Shown: positions 1-35,326, counted from the stretch's first letter. The stretch is 64,000 nt of DNA from Ascaris suum (GCA_013433145.1 CM024179.1:868001-932000); one strand, 5' to 3'. Numbers and translations: made by a program. The notes: generated from the sequence alone by a model not told the origin.

Positions 1-404
1 CATCGCACTATGAGCAATCCATAATTTGCGTAGCATTAGAATAGCTAATGTTAGCACAATTATCGGGGATGGTCATTACTAAGCTCCACTTCATCTCTGA
101 AACTAAGATTAATAATCATTTAAATTTTTATTAAATATTGGCAAACGCCTTCACTAATCCTTTTATTATTATTGTTAAAGGTTATACTCTCGTCGAAAAT
201 ACACCTTTCATAAACATTATTCATCTTATTTATCACAGAGCTCTAGGAGGAAGTGGAGCACTGTTGCAAAAAAAAACTTGTATAACTACTTACTAAATGC
301 GCCAATCGAAATATCGAGACAGCATTCAAAATCTAGGTACTAGGCCAAGCAAAGTGTCAAACTCCATTCAAAAGTAAATTTTAAAAGAACTTAAAAACAA
401 AAAA
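1..404. other. AT-rich DNA, no gene seen
   Basis: I see no coding frame or RNA gene here. If the gag fragment next to it belongs to a longer minus-strand element, its pol region would have to lie in this direction, but nothing recognisable as protease or reverse transcriptase is present. Confidence 0.5.
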
Positions 405-935
405 TCTCCGTATAGTCGTTGAGAGACTCGTCGTTGCGCTGAGCCCTGAGGTAGATGTAGCGTGGCCGAAAACCGACGTGTTGTGTCCGAAGAGCTCTTA
501 CAGTGTCAAGACGGTGTCTTCGAAGGAAACTTTAGGGAGTTCTCTTCGGCAGAATATGCTTAGAAGCGGGTTTATGTGGTAGCATCCAGCTTCGAGACAA
601 TGAGGCGGGCCGTCCGGCCTCATCAAGCGTCGACCCGTCTTTTGACATGACGTCTTCAAATCAGTTGAACCATACGTCGAACGTGCCGCCATTGTCTAGA
701 ACGTAAGCGAACTCCGGCAGACGAGCAACGAGTTTGTGAAGAACTCAGCTGTCGATGCAAGAGAAGCAGAGGATCGGATAGGCGTCCTTTCCACTGGGTC
801 CAGTAGGCTGCTGGTGCCGATCCGCCAATTATAAGGGGCTTTGAGCGTCCGTTGCTGTCGTTGCGCGTCAGCGTTGAGTATCGCCCGAAGAGTTTCACTG
901 TCGATCATTGATGTCGATCCTTGCTGCCCCAATTC
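405..935 (-). mobile_element. decayed LTR-retrotransposon gag fragment (Ty3/gypsy-like)
   Basis: Read on the minus strand, pieces of a retrotransposon gag protein appear in order but in changing frames. First comes an N-terminal part rich in Q and R (about 930-760), then a stretch beginning KLVARLPEFAY with a following TFDVWFN (about 740-660), then SKDGSTLDEAG, then VSFEDTVLTL and ELFGHNTSVF (about 535-480), and last YIYLRAQRNDESLNDYT (about 455-407). This order and wording are typical of Ty3/gypsy-type gag proteins in helminths. At least three frame changes and several stops separate the pieces, so no intact product can be made. The segment is clearly richer in GC than the flanking DNA, as expected for a foreign insert. 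No LTR pair, protease or polymerase was found. The superfamily is inferred from gag alone; BEL/Pao is a less likely alternative. Confidence 0.6.
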
Positions 936-2148
936 TTATCGCCACTTGTGTTGCCGCCGTGAAGGTGAGACTCGCAATGAGCGAGTCTTATAGCGGTGAG
1001 CAGTATTATAACCTTATAACGGTGAAAGTAGATTGCTCTTCATTAACTACAACAGTCAGATCGTGCAAAAAACGCGTGGTCTTCATTGGTTTGGCGCCTA
1101 TGTGAGGCGTATGTTTGAATTAGTCGTGTTTTTTTTTCCTATTGATCTTAATTCTGATTGCGCGATTCTACGAGAATGGGAGGAGGATGACATTATCTAA
1201 GCTTTCCATTCTTCAGAAACAAAATCCGACTTCACCTTGCGATGTCTTATCGTCTCTCCGGTAAAATAAGCAATTGCCGTTTGACCGGTCAACAGTCTCT
1301 TTGCCTTTCCTTCTTACTTCTGCTAGGCCGATTATATCGAAATTGATTTTTTGACGACTCTTCTTCCGATTCCTCCAACCGACCATCGAATTATATGTAT
1401 GTTGTGTCTGTATTGGGGGATGTGATGAAGATATAGAGTGGACGGAGTGCTGCTGAGGACGACGACTTGAGTACGAAGCTTTATTAGACGAAGATAGAGA
1501 ATCGTGACATACTCACATACACGTAGACTATACAGAACCCATAGTGAAAAAAAAAAACACTATGCATTCACGTGATGTCCATCCCACCACTGCGCCTCGT
1601 CATGACGTAGCCATTGTGTGTTGCAATGCATGCCGCGTGAACAAGCGTTTTGCAATACCATCCCGGATGTACCGAATCATCACCACATATGTGACAATGC
1701 ACATAGGTTAAACATTATATGTACACACCATTCATCGTTCAGCACTGGCTTCTGCGCAATCGGCTGCAAGGAAGCTCCGACCTAACCCTCTCATTAACCG
1801 CCAACAAATTTTCTACTGTTTCCTCTTAACCACTCCCTCGATCAGTACTCCCTTCTCTCAAAAAAGTGAATATGGCGTGTTTGAGTCAGTGAAGAAAAAA
1901 TTTACTAATAATATCAAGATAACATCGCAAAAAAAAAAAAAACATTAATAGCGAGATGTTAATAACGATAACTCGTCAGTAATAACAAATTATATACCTA
2001 CCGATTCAACTTCAAGGTGTCGACGTGAGTCATTTAAAATGCCAATAATAACGTTCTAACGACATTAAAAAAAATGCAATCTGGAAGGGCGTTCAAAACA
2101 TTTCAGTGGTACGATTTTTTTAAATAAAACCATATTTACAAATATTTT
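936..2148. other. intergenic DNA; possible 5' part of the retrotransposon
   Basis: There is no convincing gene. On the minus strand, just upstream of the gag fragment, a GGCGCCAAACC stretch near 1090-1102 resembles a tRNA primer-binding site. A 7-bp inverted repeat (1540-1546 and 1558-1564) encloses a run of eleven A. The rest is simple-sequence DNA. Confidence 0.35.
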
Positions 2149-2154
2149 TTTATT
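2149..2154 (-). terminator. candidate poly(A) signal, first acyl-CoA synthetase gene
   Basis: AATAAA on the minus strand, about 210 bases past the stop codon of the gene that ends at 2365. Such hexamers are frequent by chance in this AT-rich DNA. Confidence 0.3.
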
Positions 2155-2364
2155 GGAAGCATTCTTTTTTCCACAACAAAAATAAACTGCCTCTAGATTC
2201 AATGAATTCGAAATTTATATTCACTGTTTCATGCTGGCAATCATTTAAAAAAAAACGCTAATGTTTTGGCCAATTAATCTTGTTGTATACCTAATTATTC
2301 CGATAAGTTGAATATATCTGATGGTCAATAAATCTGAATTAACTACTTCAACTTTGATCAATAA

Positions 2365-13023
<10,659 letters not shown>

Positions 13024-16000
13024 CTGGTATGGGATTCTGATCTATAGGTTTACATCACTATCACTTATGTTTATCCTCAAAAAACCGTCTATACGACAAA
13101 TCACTAACAAAACAACAGTAGAACGTTCGAGAAGTTCTGGTAACGTTGAAGGCAATGGCTCATTTTTTCCTTCGCCCTTCCCCTCTTTCGCCTCTTCCAT
13201 ACTCTCTTTTAAGTATCATAGGCGAATGATACAGATAAAAACAGCCAAGCTAAGCAAGGTGACCGATAATAACAGCCAATGTTTTTGAAGTTTGTTTAGA
13301 ATAATGATCAATGTTTGAATCCTTCCAACTATGGGGAAAAAATGTGATGAAAAAAATTAAATGAAATTTCTTCGGTGATTATGAAGTTTAGTGTACAAAA
13401 AAAGATAAAAATTATTCGTTTTAAGCGAATTTTTTTAGGCAAAGGAAATTTTCAAAAAATATGCAAAAAATCTGACTTGAAAAGAAAATCTATTGGAAGT
13501 CAAGAATTTTTTTTTTTTTTGAAAACTAGCGAAGAAAATCAAATGAATTCTCTTGTTTTTTTTTTTCGAAAATTCGAGAGTTTCCAAGCAATAAAATATG
13601 ATAGACACAAAGTGAACAGTTTTTGCGCAATTATAAGAGACGTGCGCAACATTTATTTTAGAAACAAGAACAAAAGGAAGAAACGGGAAGCGAATCGCGA
13701 TTAGGAGGGTGCTATGATGTTAACTAGATATAGGTTGGAAGATATAATGCAAATTTCTAGATGATTAACAAGCAGCGGTACATTGGAGGGCTAATGATGG
13801 GAAGGTGGGTGGTTGGAGGTGGGCGGGTGAGAGAGAGAAGGGGAAGGAAATGAGAAGTACAAAACTTCCTCCGTCCTTATATTTCGATTAATTTCAGTCT
13901 CTTCAAATTTAATGAGCGAAATCATTTTCTTTGCAAGTGCTTAACTTCTAAAATAGCGATAATAGTTTTGTTAGGATTATTTACTAAGCATTATACACTT
14001 AAAAGTTAGTCAATGGCTAAATCGATATGATTTTAAAAATTTAAATTTTTACCGTTTTGGCATATTTACCATTGCGAGTTGCCTAGTTGCCTAGTTGCCT
14101 GAATATTTGCCTTTGCTTAATTGCTCTAAAAAATTCATCTTTAGGCAAAATGCGCATAAAAATTTGAAAAAAAAAAAAAAAATTAAAACAAAAAATCATT
14201 CAAGTAAAATAATGAAGTTGAAAAGTGAACCTTCCAAGCGATGCATCAACCATAGTGAATGAATAAATATTTTTGAGAAACGCTTAGCACACTAAGATCA
14301 GCGATTATTGCCTGAAGCAAGCGAAATATTCAAAAATGAATAACTTTTGCTCGAGAAAATATCATTGTGTTCATATAAAAAAATGAAACAAACTAAAGAC
14401 ACTTATTTACGATTATTGATGAAAAGTCTTTCAAAATTTTAGTAATAAGATGAAATTGATGTAATGCCATTGATATTAGTAATGAGGTGAAAAAAATATT
14501 AGTTACAATATTGATGATTTTTAACAAGAGTAACGAATAACACCTGTACCTATTAGCACTGATAAAAGAAACCATGCAAATAAGAGTAGATAGCAACTGA
14601 TCAAAAATGGGTGCAGCATATGAACACCTAGCAACTTTCATGCCGTTTTCAACATCACCTGATCACCTCATATTGCTAAACATTCGAATTCAACACAAAT
14701 ATCGATAAGATTTTATGATCAAAGTCGGTATTTTTTGACTAAGTAGATCAAATATTTGTAGTGAAGCAGATGATTTATATGGAGTTAGTTGATAAAGAAA
14801 TTTTATTCAGCTATGTTATTCATGTTGTGAAATGAGAGATCATAAGAAGTTCTATTCGATTAGTGTTTGTAATCTAAGTGATTTCTTAATTTCTATTCAT
14901 TTTCATAGAATACGTTGATAAAATAAAGAGTTCACTTAGTGAATGCAAAATTTACTGAGCAGATTTTTAATGATGAAAACATTATGCAAATCATTGTACA
15001 CTATATACATATTCGGGAAAGATTGCGAAATTTATTCTCGTATATCCGAAAATTTTAGTTGTCCTTATTTAGTCCTTATTTAGTATTTAAAATATGTATA
15101 TATAAAATTACCATTAATTTCTACTAGTAGATATATTTATATATAAGTAATACTAATTAAATTTATTTCCTCTTTACTAATATTTTCTCATTGTTAATCT
15201 TTTAGACGGTCAACAGATTGTTGAAGAAATATAGACGTTAATAAGAAATTATTGTTCGTCAACTTTTCTCACCTTTATTAGTTTTTAGAATTTATTTCTC
15301 ATGTGGCTTTCTCTTAAACAATATCGAATATTATATGAAGGCAACATGATTAGAAAGTATAACTCATTGCTATGGTTTTAAAAAAATTAATTGATGGTAA
15401 CTGAATTATTACAATCTGAGAGAAATATTTCACCGTTTAGTTTAGTGAAGACTATTTCGCCTTAGAAAACTTGATTTTTTCTGTAATGTTTATGAATAAT
15501 TTATTTTCACTTAGTTTTCAGAATAAAATTGAATGAAAAAAAAAGAATAAATAATGACAATATTTCTTTCAATCATGATGTAAACTTTAATGTCAATCAA
15601 AACATTTATTAGGTTTCCTATTGATTTGATTATTAAATTAATCATAGTATTATGCAAATAATTTCAAAAAGTTAAAAATACTTAGAAAATTTAATCTCAT
15701 CGGAAAAACTGGAAAAGAATAGGATGGTGATGGTGCCACACTGTGACACACTCTCAAGAGTACAATTGCTTATGTCATTAAAACCAATCGAATAAGAACA
15801 GCAATCCTTATCAACGCCTACTGTCTGAGATATAACGCTATCGAACGTGCCATTTGAAGGTAATGTTGATAAAACTTCGAAATATTTTCACTTCTTAAGA
15901 CTACACCTCTTAATGAGGCGAAAAGTGTAGTTTGAAATTTGACGGATGAAAGCAATGAAAATTTGAACCTAAAATTTCATTCAATTTCACCAACAACTAT

Positions 16001-16687
16001 CCGGTTTTCGATGATCTATTCTATTGAGTTTAGTTACTTATGAAACGTCCTCATCCGCAGTGATTCATTGATAACGAAAAAACTCCATACTTGTAAATCG
16101 CAAATATTGAGATGAAAAAAGAAGTGAAATATTTTTGCAGTGGATAAGGACGAATCTTTTGAAGAGGAGCAAATGGAATTGTTTGAAGAGAAAAAAAAGG
16201 AGAGCCTTTCGCCTGAATATCTGTAAAATTTCTTCGAATGAGAAAATATACGATGAGAGAAATCAAAAAAAAAAAAAAAATTCATTTATTTATTTATTTA
16301 TCAATTTGGATTCCGCTCAATTTTCAGAGAAATTTTAAAAAATTTTTAATTGCCCCATTGCATAACAATAAATAATTTAACTTGATCGTTTACAATCAAA
16401 GAATTTTACACGTTCACATTGAACTCCACAGATGAAAGAGATTTTGAAGCGTTGATTTTGACCGTTGACCTCCGAATTCTCTATCATAGAAACCGACTTT
16501 GAAACCTTCTTTTTGTGTATCTTTGTGAATTCAATAAAACGATATTTCAAGAATACATTTGATAAGGAATGTAATTATATGGTTGCATTGCATTCGTTCA
16601 TCGTTAATGCCAATATCACTTCGAAGAAATCGCTTCTTATGCCTCTTTGTGAATAGTATAAAATCTTTACAAGTATTTTATATTAGT
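13024..16687. other. gap between the two acyl-CoA synthetase genes
   Basis: About 3.7 kb in which I recognise no exon. Any 5' leader or first exon of copy 1 should lie here. It holds AT-rich DNA, a GA/GGG-rich stretch at 13799-13860 with a possible G-quadruplex, and several long A or T runs. Open frames here are low-complexity and match nothing I know. Confidence 0.5.
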
Positions 16688-16693
16688 TTTATT
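16688..16693 (-). terminator. candidate poly(A) signal, second acyl-CoA synthetase gene
   Basis: Minus-strand AATAAA about 80 bases after the stop codon at 16774-16776, a normal distance for a nematode 3' UTR. Confidence 0.4.
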
Positions 16694-16773
16694 ATGAATA
16701 CCAAAGAAAATAATATGAAAAATCATAACTGATAGAATATTTAAAAAATTTGACAATTAATTACTATTCGACA

Positions 16774-28240
<11,467 letters not shown>

Positions 28241-28339
28241 CTTCAAATAATTTTTCTTTATTATGTAGAAATATGTTGATATAAGACTAGTGAAAAGGAA
28301 TCCCTATTGGAAACTGAGGACGTTTATTTGAGTTTTTAT

Positions 28340-28490
28340 CGATAATCCTTATTGAGTATTCCTTATCGAATCATCCCCAGTAAGTAGTCCCTATCGAGTA
28401 CTCGTTATCGAGTACTCCCTATCGAGTAATCCCTATCAAATCATCGCTCTCGTGTGAGTAATCCCTAAGCAATGATCCTTTTCCAGTAAT
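28340..28490. repeat. short minisatellite, CCCTATCGAGTA-like
   Basis: About eight degenerate copies of a unit near AGTACTCCCTATCG, roughly 14-17 bases each, upstream of exon 2 of copy 2. The middle copies (28390-28435) are the best preserved. Confidence 0.65.
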
Positions 28491-28609
28491 AGCTCTATTT
28501 TGATGCTCAAAGGAACCTGTCACATTCATGGTTTGATTAATAATTATAAAGGAAAACGGAGAAGGATGAGAAATTAGATAAATGATATGTGCTTTTGCGC
28601 TCAGCTTAC

Positions 28610-28669
28610 CTCAGCACACATTTCATAAAACACCAATAAAAAATGAAATAATCTTAATAATACTTTCAT
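28610..28669 (-). CDS. possible first exon of acyl-CoA synthetase copy 2
   Basis: A true ATG opens 20 codons, mostly hydrophobic (MKVLLRLFHFLLVF...), and ends GAG|gtaagc in phase 0, which would join exon 2 in frame. A hydrophobic N-terminus fits a membrane anchor. The linker motif seen in copy 1 is absent, so this is only a candidate. Confidence 0.3.
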
Positions 28670-29259
28670 ATCATAATTAATCCTATCACCAATACAAATC
28701 TTCCAAATAAAAATCGTTTCTCTGTGAAATGAATTTCGCTCACTATTAAATGCATCAATTCGATAAAATACAAGCAAATTTTCTCCATCTTTGAATGTCG
28801 GCGAATTCATTCAAAATTGTTGGGTAGGGCGATGTGAAGTATGGCATAACTGATCGTCTCACCGTATACGTTATATCATTCGGTTTTATCATGACTCAAC
28901 TTTCAATGATTAACGAGTTGAAACTATCCGAACTATAGAATACTCTTGCAAAGTAAAGCGCTAAAAGCACAAACTAAATGGCTGATTGCCTAAAATCCAA
29001 ATAGCACTATATATGATTCCATATGAAAGTTTACTGTTTACTATTTAAAAAAAAATGCATTAATAACTAAAAAGATGTGAAAATTTCTTATCACTTCAGT
29101 TAATCATTTCCTACGGTTAACTATTCATTCATACACCTATTACTATCGCCTAACTAATTCGATGTCGCTTAGACAATTTAAGTCTCACTGAATACCCGTC
29201 TAAATTGAAAAACAACTTCATAACAAAAATATGGCCACATAGGAGGAAGGCAGAAGGGA

Positions 29260-29280
29260 GGGGGGGGGGGGGGGGGGGGG
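29260..29280 (+). repeat. poly(G)21 tract
   Basis: Uninterrupted run of 21 G followed by a GGA-rich stretch, in intergenic DNA. Confidence 0.95.
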
Positions 29281-30137
29281 AGGAGGAGAGGAGGTAGATG
29301 GGAAAAGATGGCGAAGGAGGAATATTATAGAAGTGTTAAAGAATTCGATACGCTCTTTGCTTTATTACTGCAACATATGCATCAATTGTAGTGTACAATA
29401 AAGTGGCAACACTTTGTGCATTAAAAAATTCACATCTTTTTCCAATTAAAACGTTTTTTTTTCTCTCTCTCTCTCTCTCTTGTAATTACACCAAATTTCT
29501 CATCAATGAGCATCATGCAAAATTGTTTGTGTCATTTCTACATTAGATTTTTGTATACAGACGGGGAAAAAAAATTATTGCACTTCTTCGGCAGCATCCG
29601 GTAATGAAATGAAATGTCCTATGCGGAAATGTCTCTCTTAAACTACGTCTTTCCTTCGTTTCACATTCAATGTGTATCGCTTTTCTTATCAACCTATGTC
29701 ATTTATTCAATTGATTTTATTCTTATTTATTGCAATATTTTAGCTTAAATTTCACTTCAATTGTTCTAAACGATTAAGCATTTTTCATTTTATTGAGGGT
29801 TTTTTTTTCTCTAATTTGACAAACGATGTGTATAAATCGTTTAGATGTATAAACCGCAAAAAAAAAAAAAAATTCTTGTTATAGCAAAGGAAATACACTA
29901 TAGAATTGGTTCATTGAAGCGATGAGTGTAACATTTTGAGGCTCTAAATAAAAAAATTTGAAAAATAATCCACTAATAACTTGAAACGTTTAGGATTTTA
30001 TGAATTTATCAATGAATTCCTCTCTCTAAGATATGCAAAACTTTCGCAGTTTGCCTTTATATTATCTTCTAATTGCATATATACTATTATAATTCACAAT
30101 CGTTTTCTCAATTCAACGGATATTAGATGCGGCCAAA

Positions 30138-30179
30138 CCGACTGGTGTAAAATGTACACAGATTTTACGGCGCAGTCGG
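30138..30179. repeat. strong imperfect hairpin
   Basis: CCGACTG (30138-30144) pairs with CAGTCGG (30173-30179), and inside it GTAAAAT (30147-30153) pairs with ATTTTAC (30162-30168) around an 8-base loop. The segment is richer in GC than its surroundings. It could be a fold-back repeat or part of a structured RNA; nothing identifies it. Confidence 0.55.
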
Positions 30180-31334
30180 GTGCCTATAACCCGATTACAC
30201 ATCGATGCATCAATTCGGAAGTTAACGTTTACGTGGAATATAGCTAGAAAACTTTGTTGGCTCGAGCTTCAATTATATCCAAGCGAAAATTATTTGGCAA
30301 AAAAAAAGTAAACCAGATATACATATATAGCCTAACCACAACTTGGAATATAGGACAACGTATATGACGCGAAAATTTTCAATTTTTAATGCGATATAGA
30401 ATTCGCCATAAGAATATTGATATAATATACGTGTTTTTTTCTATTATGACCTATTAAGTCATCCAAATACCTCGATAGACAGCAATAACGATGAAATATT
30501 TAGGCATTTAAAACGAAATAAACCGCTAAAATAGAAAATGAATTGATGAATTTACTTGAATGTTTACTTGAATCGACAAAGCATTCATTACGAAAATTCT
30601 CTTCACACTACCACTTGCTGATGAATTATATTTGCGTAAAAATTGAACAAATTTTACTGATTATATTCATTTATATCAATATTAATTCATAAACTATTCA
30701 ATTTCTATATTTAATTATTAATAAACTATGTTTTATAAATAATAATAGTATTTTATAATTGTCGAAGATTCTGAAAAATTTTCTTATCGTATCAATATGA
30801 AGAGATAGAAAAGAAATGATAGAAACTTCAAAAAAAAAAAGAAAAGAGATACTGAAGTTGAATGTTGTAATCGTTAACCGGTTATACACATGAAAAATGA
30901 ACATCGAACAGGTTTATTTACGCATGAAATGCAGCAAATAAATTTGCAATGAAATTTGTACTCACTGCTGATAGCGTCAATTTGATGATAATATTGCCGA
31001 GTCGAACTAATTCGATAATCATTTAATTTGCAACAGACAAATAAGAAGATAGAAGCATCATTGTATAGCAAAATTAGCCGATTAATAATCAATAAAAATT
31101 TGATGTTTTTTTTTAAAGGAGTTTTTGTAATTGAAAATTTTATGACTCCCTTAGGCTCATTAAATCATAATGAACGCACAAATTTGGAGAAAAATTACGG
31201 ATATGACGTCATCTGTGATAGATTTGGACCAATATGAAATGCATGCAAGTTCTTATGCTGATTGAAATGTTTGTAGCTGTCTAAAATCTGCAAATTTACA
31301 TCAGAAATCATTCTATACTGAGAATTTATCAATA

Positions 31335-31604
31335 AATTGCGACACTATCAGCGAGTCGGTTCGATGATTTTAGAAATTCGTAGGCAGACAGACAAACAGA
31401 CAAGCACATACACACACAGACACACACATACACACAGACACACACACACACACTTATATATGCACAAAGAAATGGCGCCGTTATATTGCGTCTTTTAAAC
31501 TTTGCTTTTCAGAAGCACGTAAAAACAACTGTAACAAAAATTCGGCATAGACGGGAAAATTTTGTAAGATTGGCTGGAACCGACTCGCTGATAGTGTCGC
31601 AATT
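31335..31604. repeat. perfect 28-bp inverted repeat around a CA-rich core
   Basis: The arms at 31335-31362 and 31577-31604 are exact reverse complements over 28 bases and enclose 214 bases, including a CA/CAGA microsatellite at about 31380-31455. It could be a small fold-back (MITE-like) element. I see no clear target-site duplication. Confidence 0.75.
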
Positions 31605-33988
31605 TTCCTTTTCAGAAAAATGTCATTCTTAGCGTCTAGGCATCTTGACGATTCTTGCTTTACTTTCCTCTTCCCTTTACCCCCCATTCACCTACCTCTC
31701 TTCTGTTTTTAAGCATTTCTTTAAAATCTTTAAGTAGGTAGGCACCTAAATAACTTGAAAATTTCCCATCAAAATATTTGTGGCCTTTATTAGTTATTTT
31801 CAAGGTGATTTTCATATTATATTTTTTCATTGAAAATCAATAATAACAAATTTCACAATTGAAATTCAATTATTCAATAAAAAAAATATTCAAAATCGAA
31901 AATTGGGATTATCTTATCGATAAAATTTAAAAAAAAAAAACTTCAAAATTATTAATTTTTACTCCATTTTTTTTTTTTTTTTTTTTTTTTTGCTATGATT
32001 TTGAACTATTCAGAAAAATTGTTCCACTTTCCAATTTTCGCTTCGATTGAATTTCTAAGCGAGTGAGAATTGAACCGGACTTTTATGAGTATTTCTAAAT
32101 CAAGCGGAAAGAAATTAAATCGATGATCGTGCTTAAAAATTTTTGAACATTAGAAACAAAAAAAAAAAAAAAGAAACCATCACCAAAAAAAAAAAAAAAA
32201 ACGATATTTAAAGAACGCATTCGCTTCATTTAGTTAGCCATTCGTTCGTTTAGCAACAATTTTCTTCAATACATTTTTCTCGTTCTCTCTATTAGAATTG
32301 TTTTATCGTTTGAATTATATTTCCACCGAATTTTCTTTACTATACTAAAATTCTTAGCGTTCAATATTACTTTATGAATCTCTAAAAAAAAAAATAATAA
32401 TATCAAAGTTTGTATTCACTTCATTAGTTGTTGATATAAAACGACGACTATGATATAATTATTGAGGTTGTAAATTTTTGAGAAAAGAAAAAAAAAAACT
32501 TAAATTTTTTTTTTCGAAGATATGAACTTTTTATTTTTTATTTTTTTTTTTTTTTTAGTATAGTTGTATATCATGATATTTGCGTCAAGAATTTTTTTTT
32601 TCATATTTTTATGCGATTAATTCTAATTGAATAAATAAATTTAATCTCTATTTAACGCTAAATTTTTTAAAATTTTTCTAGACCGATCGATTTAATCATT
32701 TTTAATTTCTTCTACAATTTTAATAAAAGTCACAAGAATAAATCCACAAAATATTTTCGAATTTATGAGTAGTAATCACGAGAAGAAGCGTATCAAAGCG
32801 TTGAAACGATAAACGTTTATATGTATGTCGATCTATTATGCCACCCAATTACTTTAATTCTCAGAAACAATCAAAACAAAGCTCAATAATACGTTTTTTT
32901 TTTTTGATATCATCAAACATTTGCACAAATTCTTTGTCAGAGCTCATTTTTACATTATTTCCATATGACTTTAGATGAAAAAAATACGATATGCAAATTT
33001 GAGCAATTTTCAACTAAACGCGTCCTAATAGAGCTTACCATATCTATCAAATTTATCAATCATATTATATCTATGAGTTTACCATCATACTATATCATAC
33101 TATATCTACCATATCTACCAAGTTACTATACCATCATACTAGTTAAGTTCAACTGTTTGCGAGAGTTTCAGCTATCAAAGCAAACATGCCCGCCTACACC
33201 TAAGCAGACATTACAGTTTCATAGTGCCGGGAAATCTGAAGAGAAATATATCAAATCGTATATTATAATCACATTTTATAAATTTGGAACTTTTTCGTTA
33301 CGAAGAAATTCAACATAAATAAAAAAAAGACGCTAGAGTACTAAAATTTTTGAGGAACATAGAAAAGCAAAGCAATGCAAAAAAAAAAAAAGAAAGAAAA
33401 GAAAATAAGCGAACCGAGAGCACACGAGTTTGCGAACTGAAATCAACGATTGGTTTCAGTTTTAGAGGCTGATCAAAGCTTCGCAATTGATCTCCACGAT
33501 TGATGACACTACTGCTCCTGTTTGATGCTGTCCTAAAAATTGAAAAAAAAAAAAAGATTTTTTTAAAGCTTCCATCCGAATTTGCACACAAAATTATTGA
33601 AAAATTCAAATTCAAGCAAAACATATGCGTCGTTTCGTTGAAAAATATAATAAGCAATGAAAACAATGCAAAAAGGTTCGCTCGAAATGTGCTTTCCCAA
33701 TTGAACTCTTTGCGTTTTTCAGTTATTCCCGTCATGAAAAATTCTTCATTAAATTATAAATGATAAACGATAGGAGCACAATTTTGAATAGATCTAAATT
33801 CACGAATTCCTAAGGTATCGATGAGTAAATACGAAACGAAAGAATTTGGAAAACAACAATTAGAGGAAGTGATTTTTTTTTACAGTGTAAATTTTGAGAA
33901 GAAAATTTAATAAGCACTGATTTATTTCCAACTTGGAACTATCAGGCGAGATAACGAAGATAACGAAGATATGCATACACACAGATAA

Positions 33989-34005
33989 GGGGGGGGGGGG
34001 GGGGG
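33989..34005 (+). repeat. poly(G)17 tract
   Basis: Run of 17 G in intergenic DNA. Confidence 0.95.
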
Positions 34006-34434
34006 AAATCATAGGTAGCTCCTTAATTTGTGAAAAGCATATAAAATAATCATTCTTGAAAAAAAAAAAGATTCGTGAAAGCGCATCAGAAAGACTAATA
34101 GGATATGCGTTTTTTTTTTTTCGATCTCTTCGCTTATTAAATTAGCCAATATCATAAATCATTGAAAAACGAGGAAACATGCAGTTCATATTTTAGCTGA
34201 AGCAATCTATCGTACAGATCTTCTCGAGAAGATTTTTTTCTTAGATACTTTCTTGAATCTTTTTTTTTTTAATCGAGAGCATTCTGATGGAATCATATCT
34301 GCGCGGAAGTGTTTCTATTGATCTCTATTCACGTATATGTCTGACTATGTCTGTCAGTATCTTAGTCAAATTGAGCTCTACTGAAGGTAGAATCATCGTG
34401 TTCAACTAATATAGCCCACAAAATTCATGACCCT

Positions 34435-34456
34435 CCCCCCCCCCCCCCCCCCCCCC
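34435..34456 (+). repeat. poly(C)22 tract
   Basis: Run of 22 C in intergenic DNA, about 430 bases from the poly(G)17 tract at 33989 and complementary to it. Confidence 0.95.
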
Positions 34457-35326
34457 ACCATCAAAGTTTTAACCGAATCATTTTGTTTAAATTGTATGTT
34501 ACCATCATTCTACTTATGATCTCTCAATAAATTGCAAGTTGGCAAATCACCAGTTGTTAAGAGACTATCAACTTGATAGGCGCTAAGTTGAAAAAAAAAA
34601 CTCTATCAATTAACTTGAAGATAGAATATATCAAAAGAATTTAAAGGCAATTAAAAGCGTCTAAAATTTGCGCGTATTTCGTCGTCTATCTTGCCTCGTT
34701 GAAGTGCATCACATACCACTAGTGCTCACCTCACTTGAAATAAATACGTAATTGCTCACCTCATTTTATTGCACATTGATAATTTATAATATTGGCTATT
34801 GTGATGATCTAGAGCTATAAAATAGTATATTATGATAATTTCGTTGATAAGCTGTAGTCGAAATTGTTTCGTTTATAAACGTAATGATAATGATTAACAC
34901 AAATACATACTCGACTAATCATAAAATATGCGCACTTTTTTTTTAAATGCTCAATTATGTATCGTTAGGTTTTTTTTAGAAGCTGATTTAGCAACCTTAG
35001 AGGCTGCTGATAAAGATAATTATCAATTGACGTAGACTTTATTTTAATTTATCTATTTGGAGATAGAAATATATTTTACAAATATGATTTCTTTGTAATT
35101 TTAATTTATGAATTAACTAAAATTTTGCAAATAAATGAAAAAAAAATTTATGCAAAAAAAAAACGAATGCATAAGTTTTTCTTAAAATATCAAAGACATG
35201 AGAAACCATATTGGATAAATATTAGGAGGTGAAAGCTTTTCCTAGAAATGGTTGTGCCGTTTGTTTACTCTTTCGATTATATAGGTGAAATATTTGAGAA
35301 TTATTTGAAAAAAAAAAATCACCAAC

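Noticed and set aside
1540..1564. Small hairpin with an A11 loop
   Set aside because: A 7-bp stem around a homopolymer is easily found by chance in this DNA.
29981..30247. 88-codon plus-strand frame across the hairpin segment
   Set aside because: The C-terminal part looks more complex only because the hairpin DNA is GC-richer; no domain or splice sites support it.
31380..31455. CRISPR-like repeat array
   Set aside because: It is a CA/CAGA microsatellite without spacers; nothing prokaryotic is present.
33310..33735. 141-codon minus-strand open frame in intergenic DNA
   Set aside because: Rich in F, S and L from T runs, with no domain pattern and no splice context; it overlaps an 87-codon plus-strand frame of similar quality.
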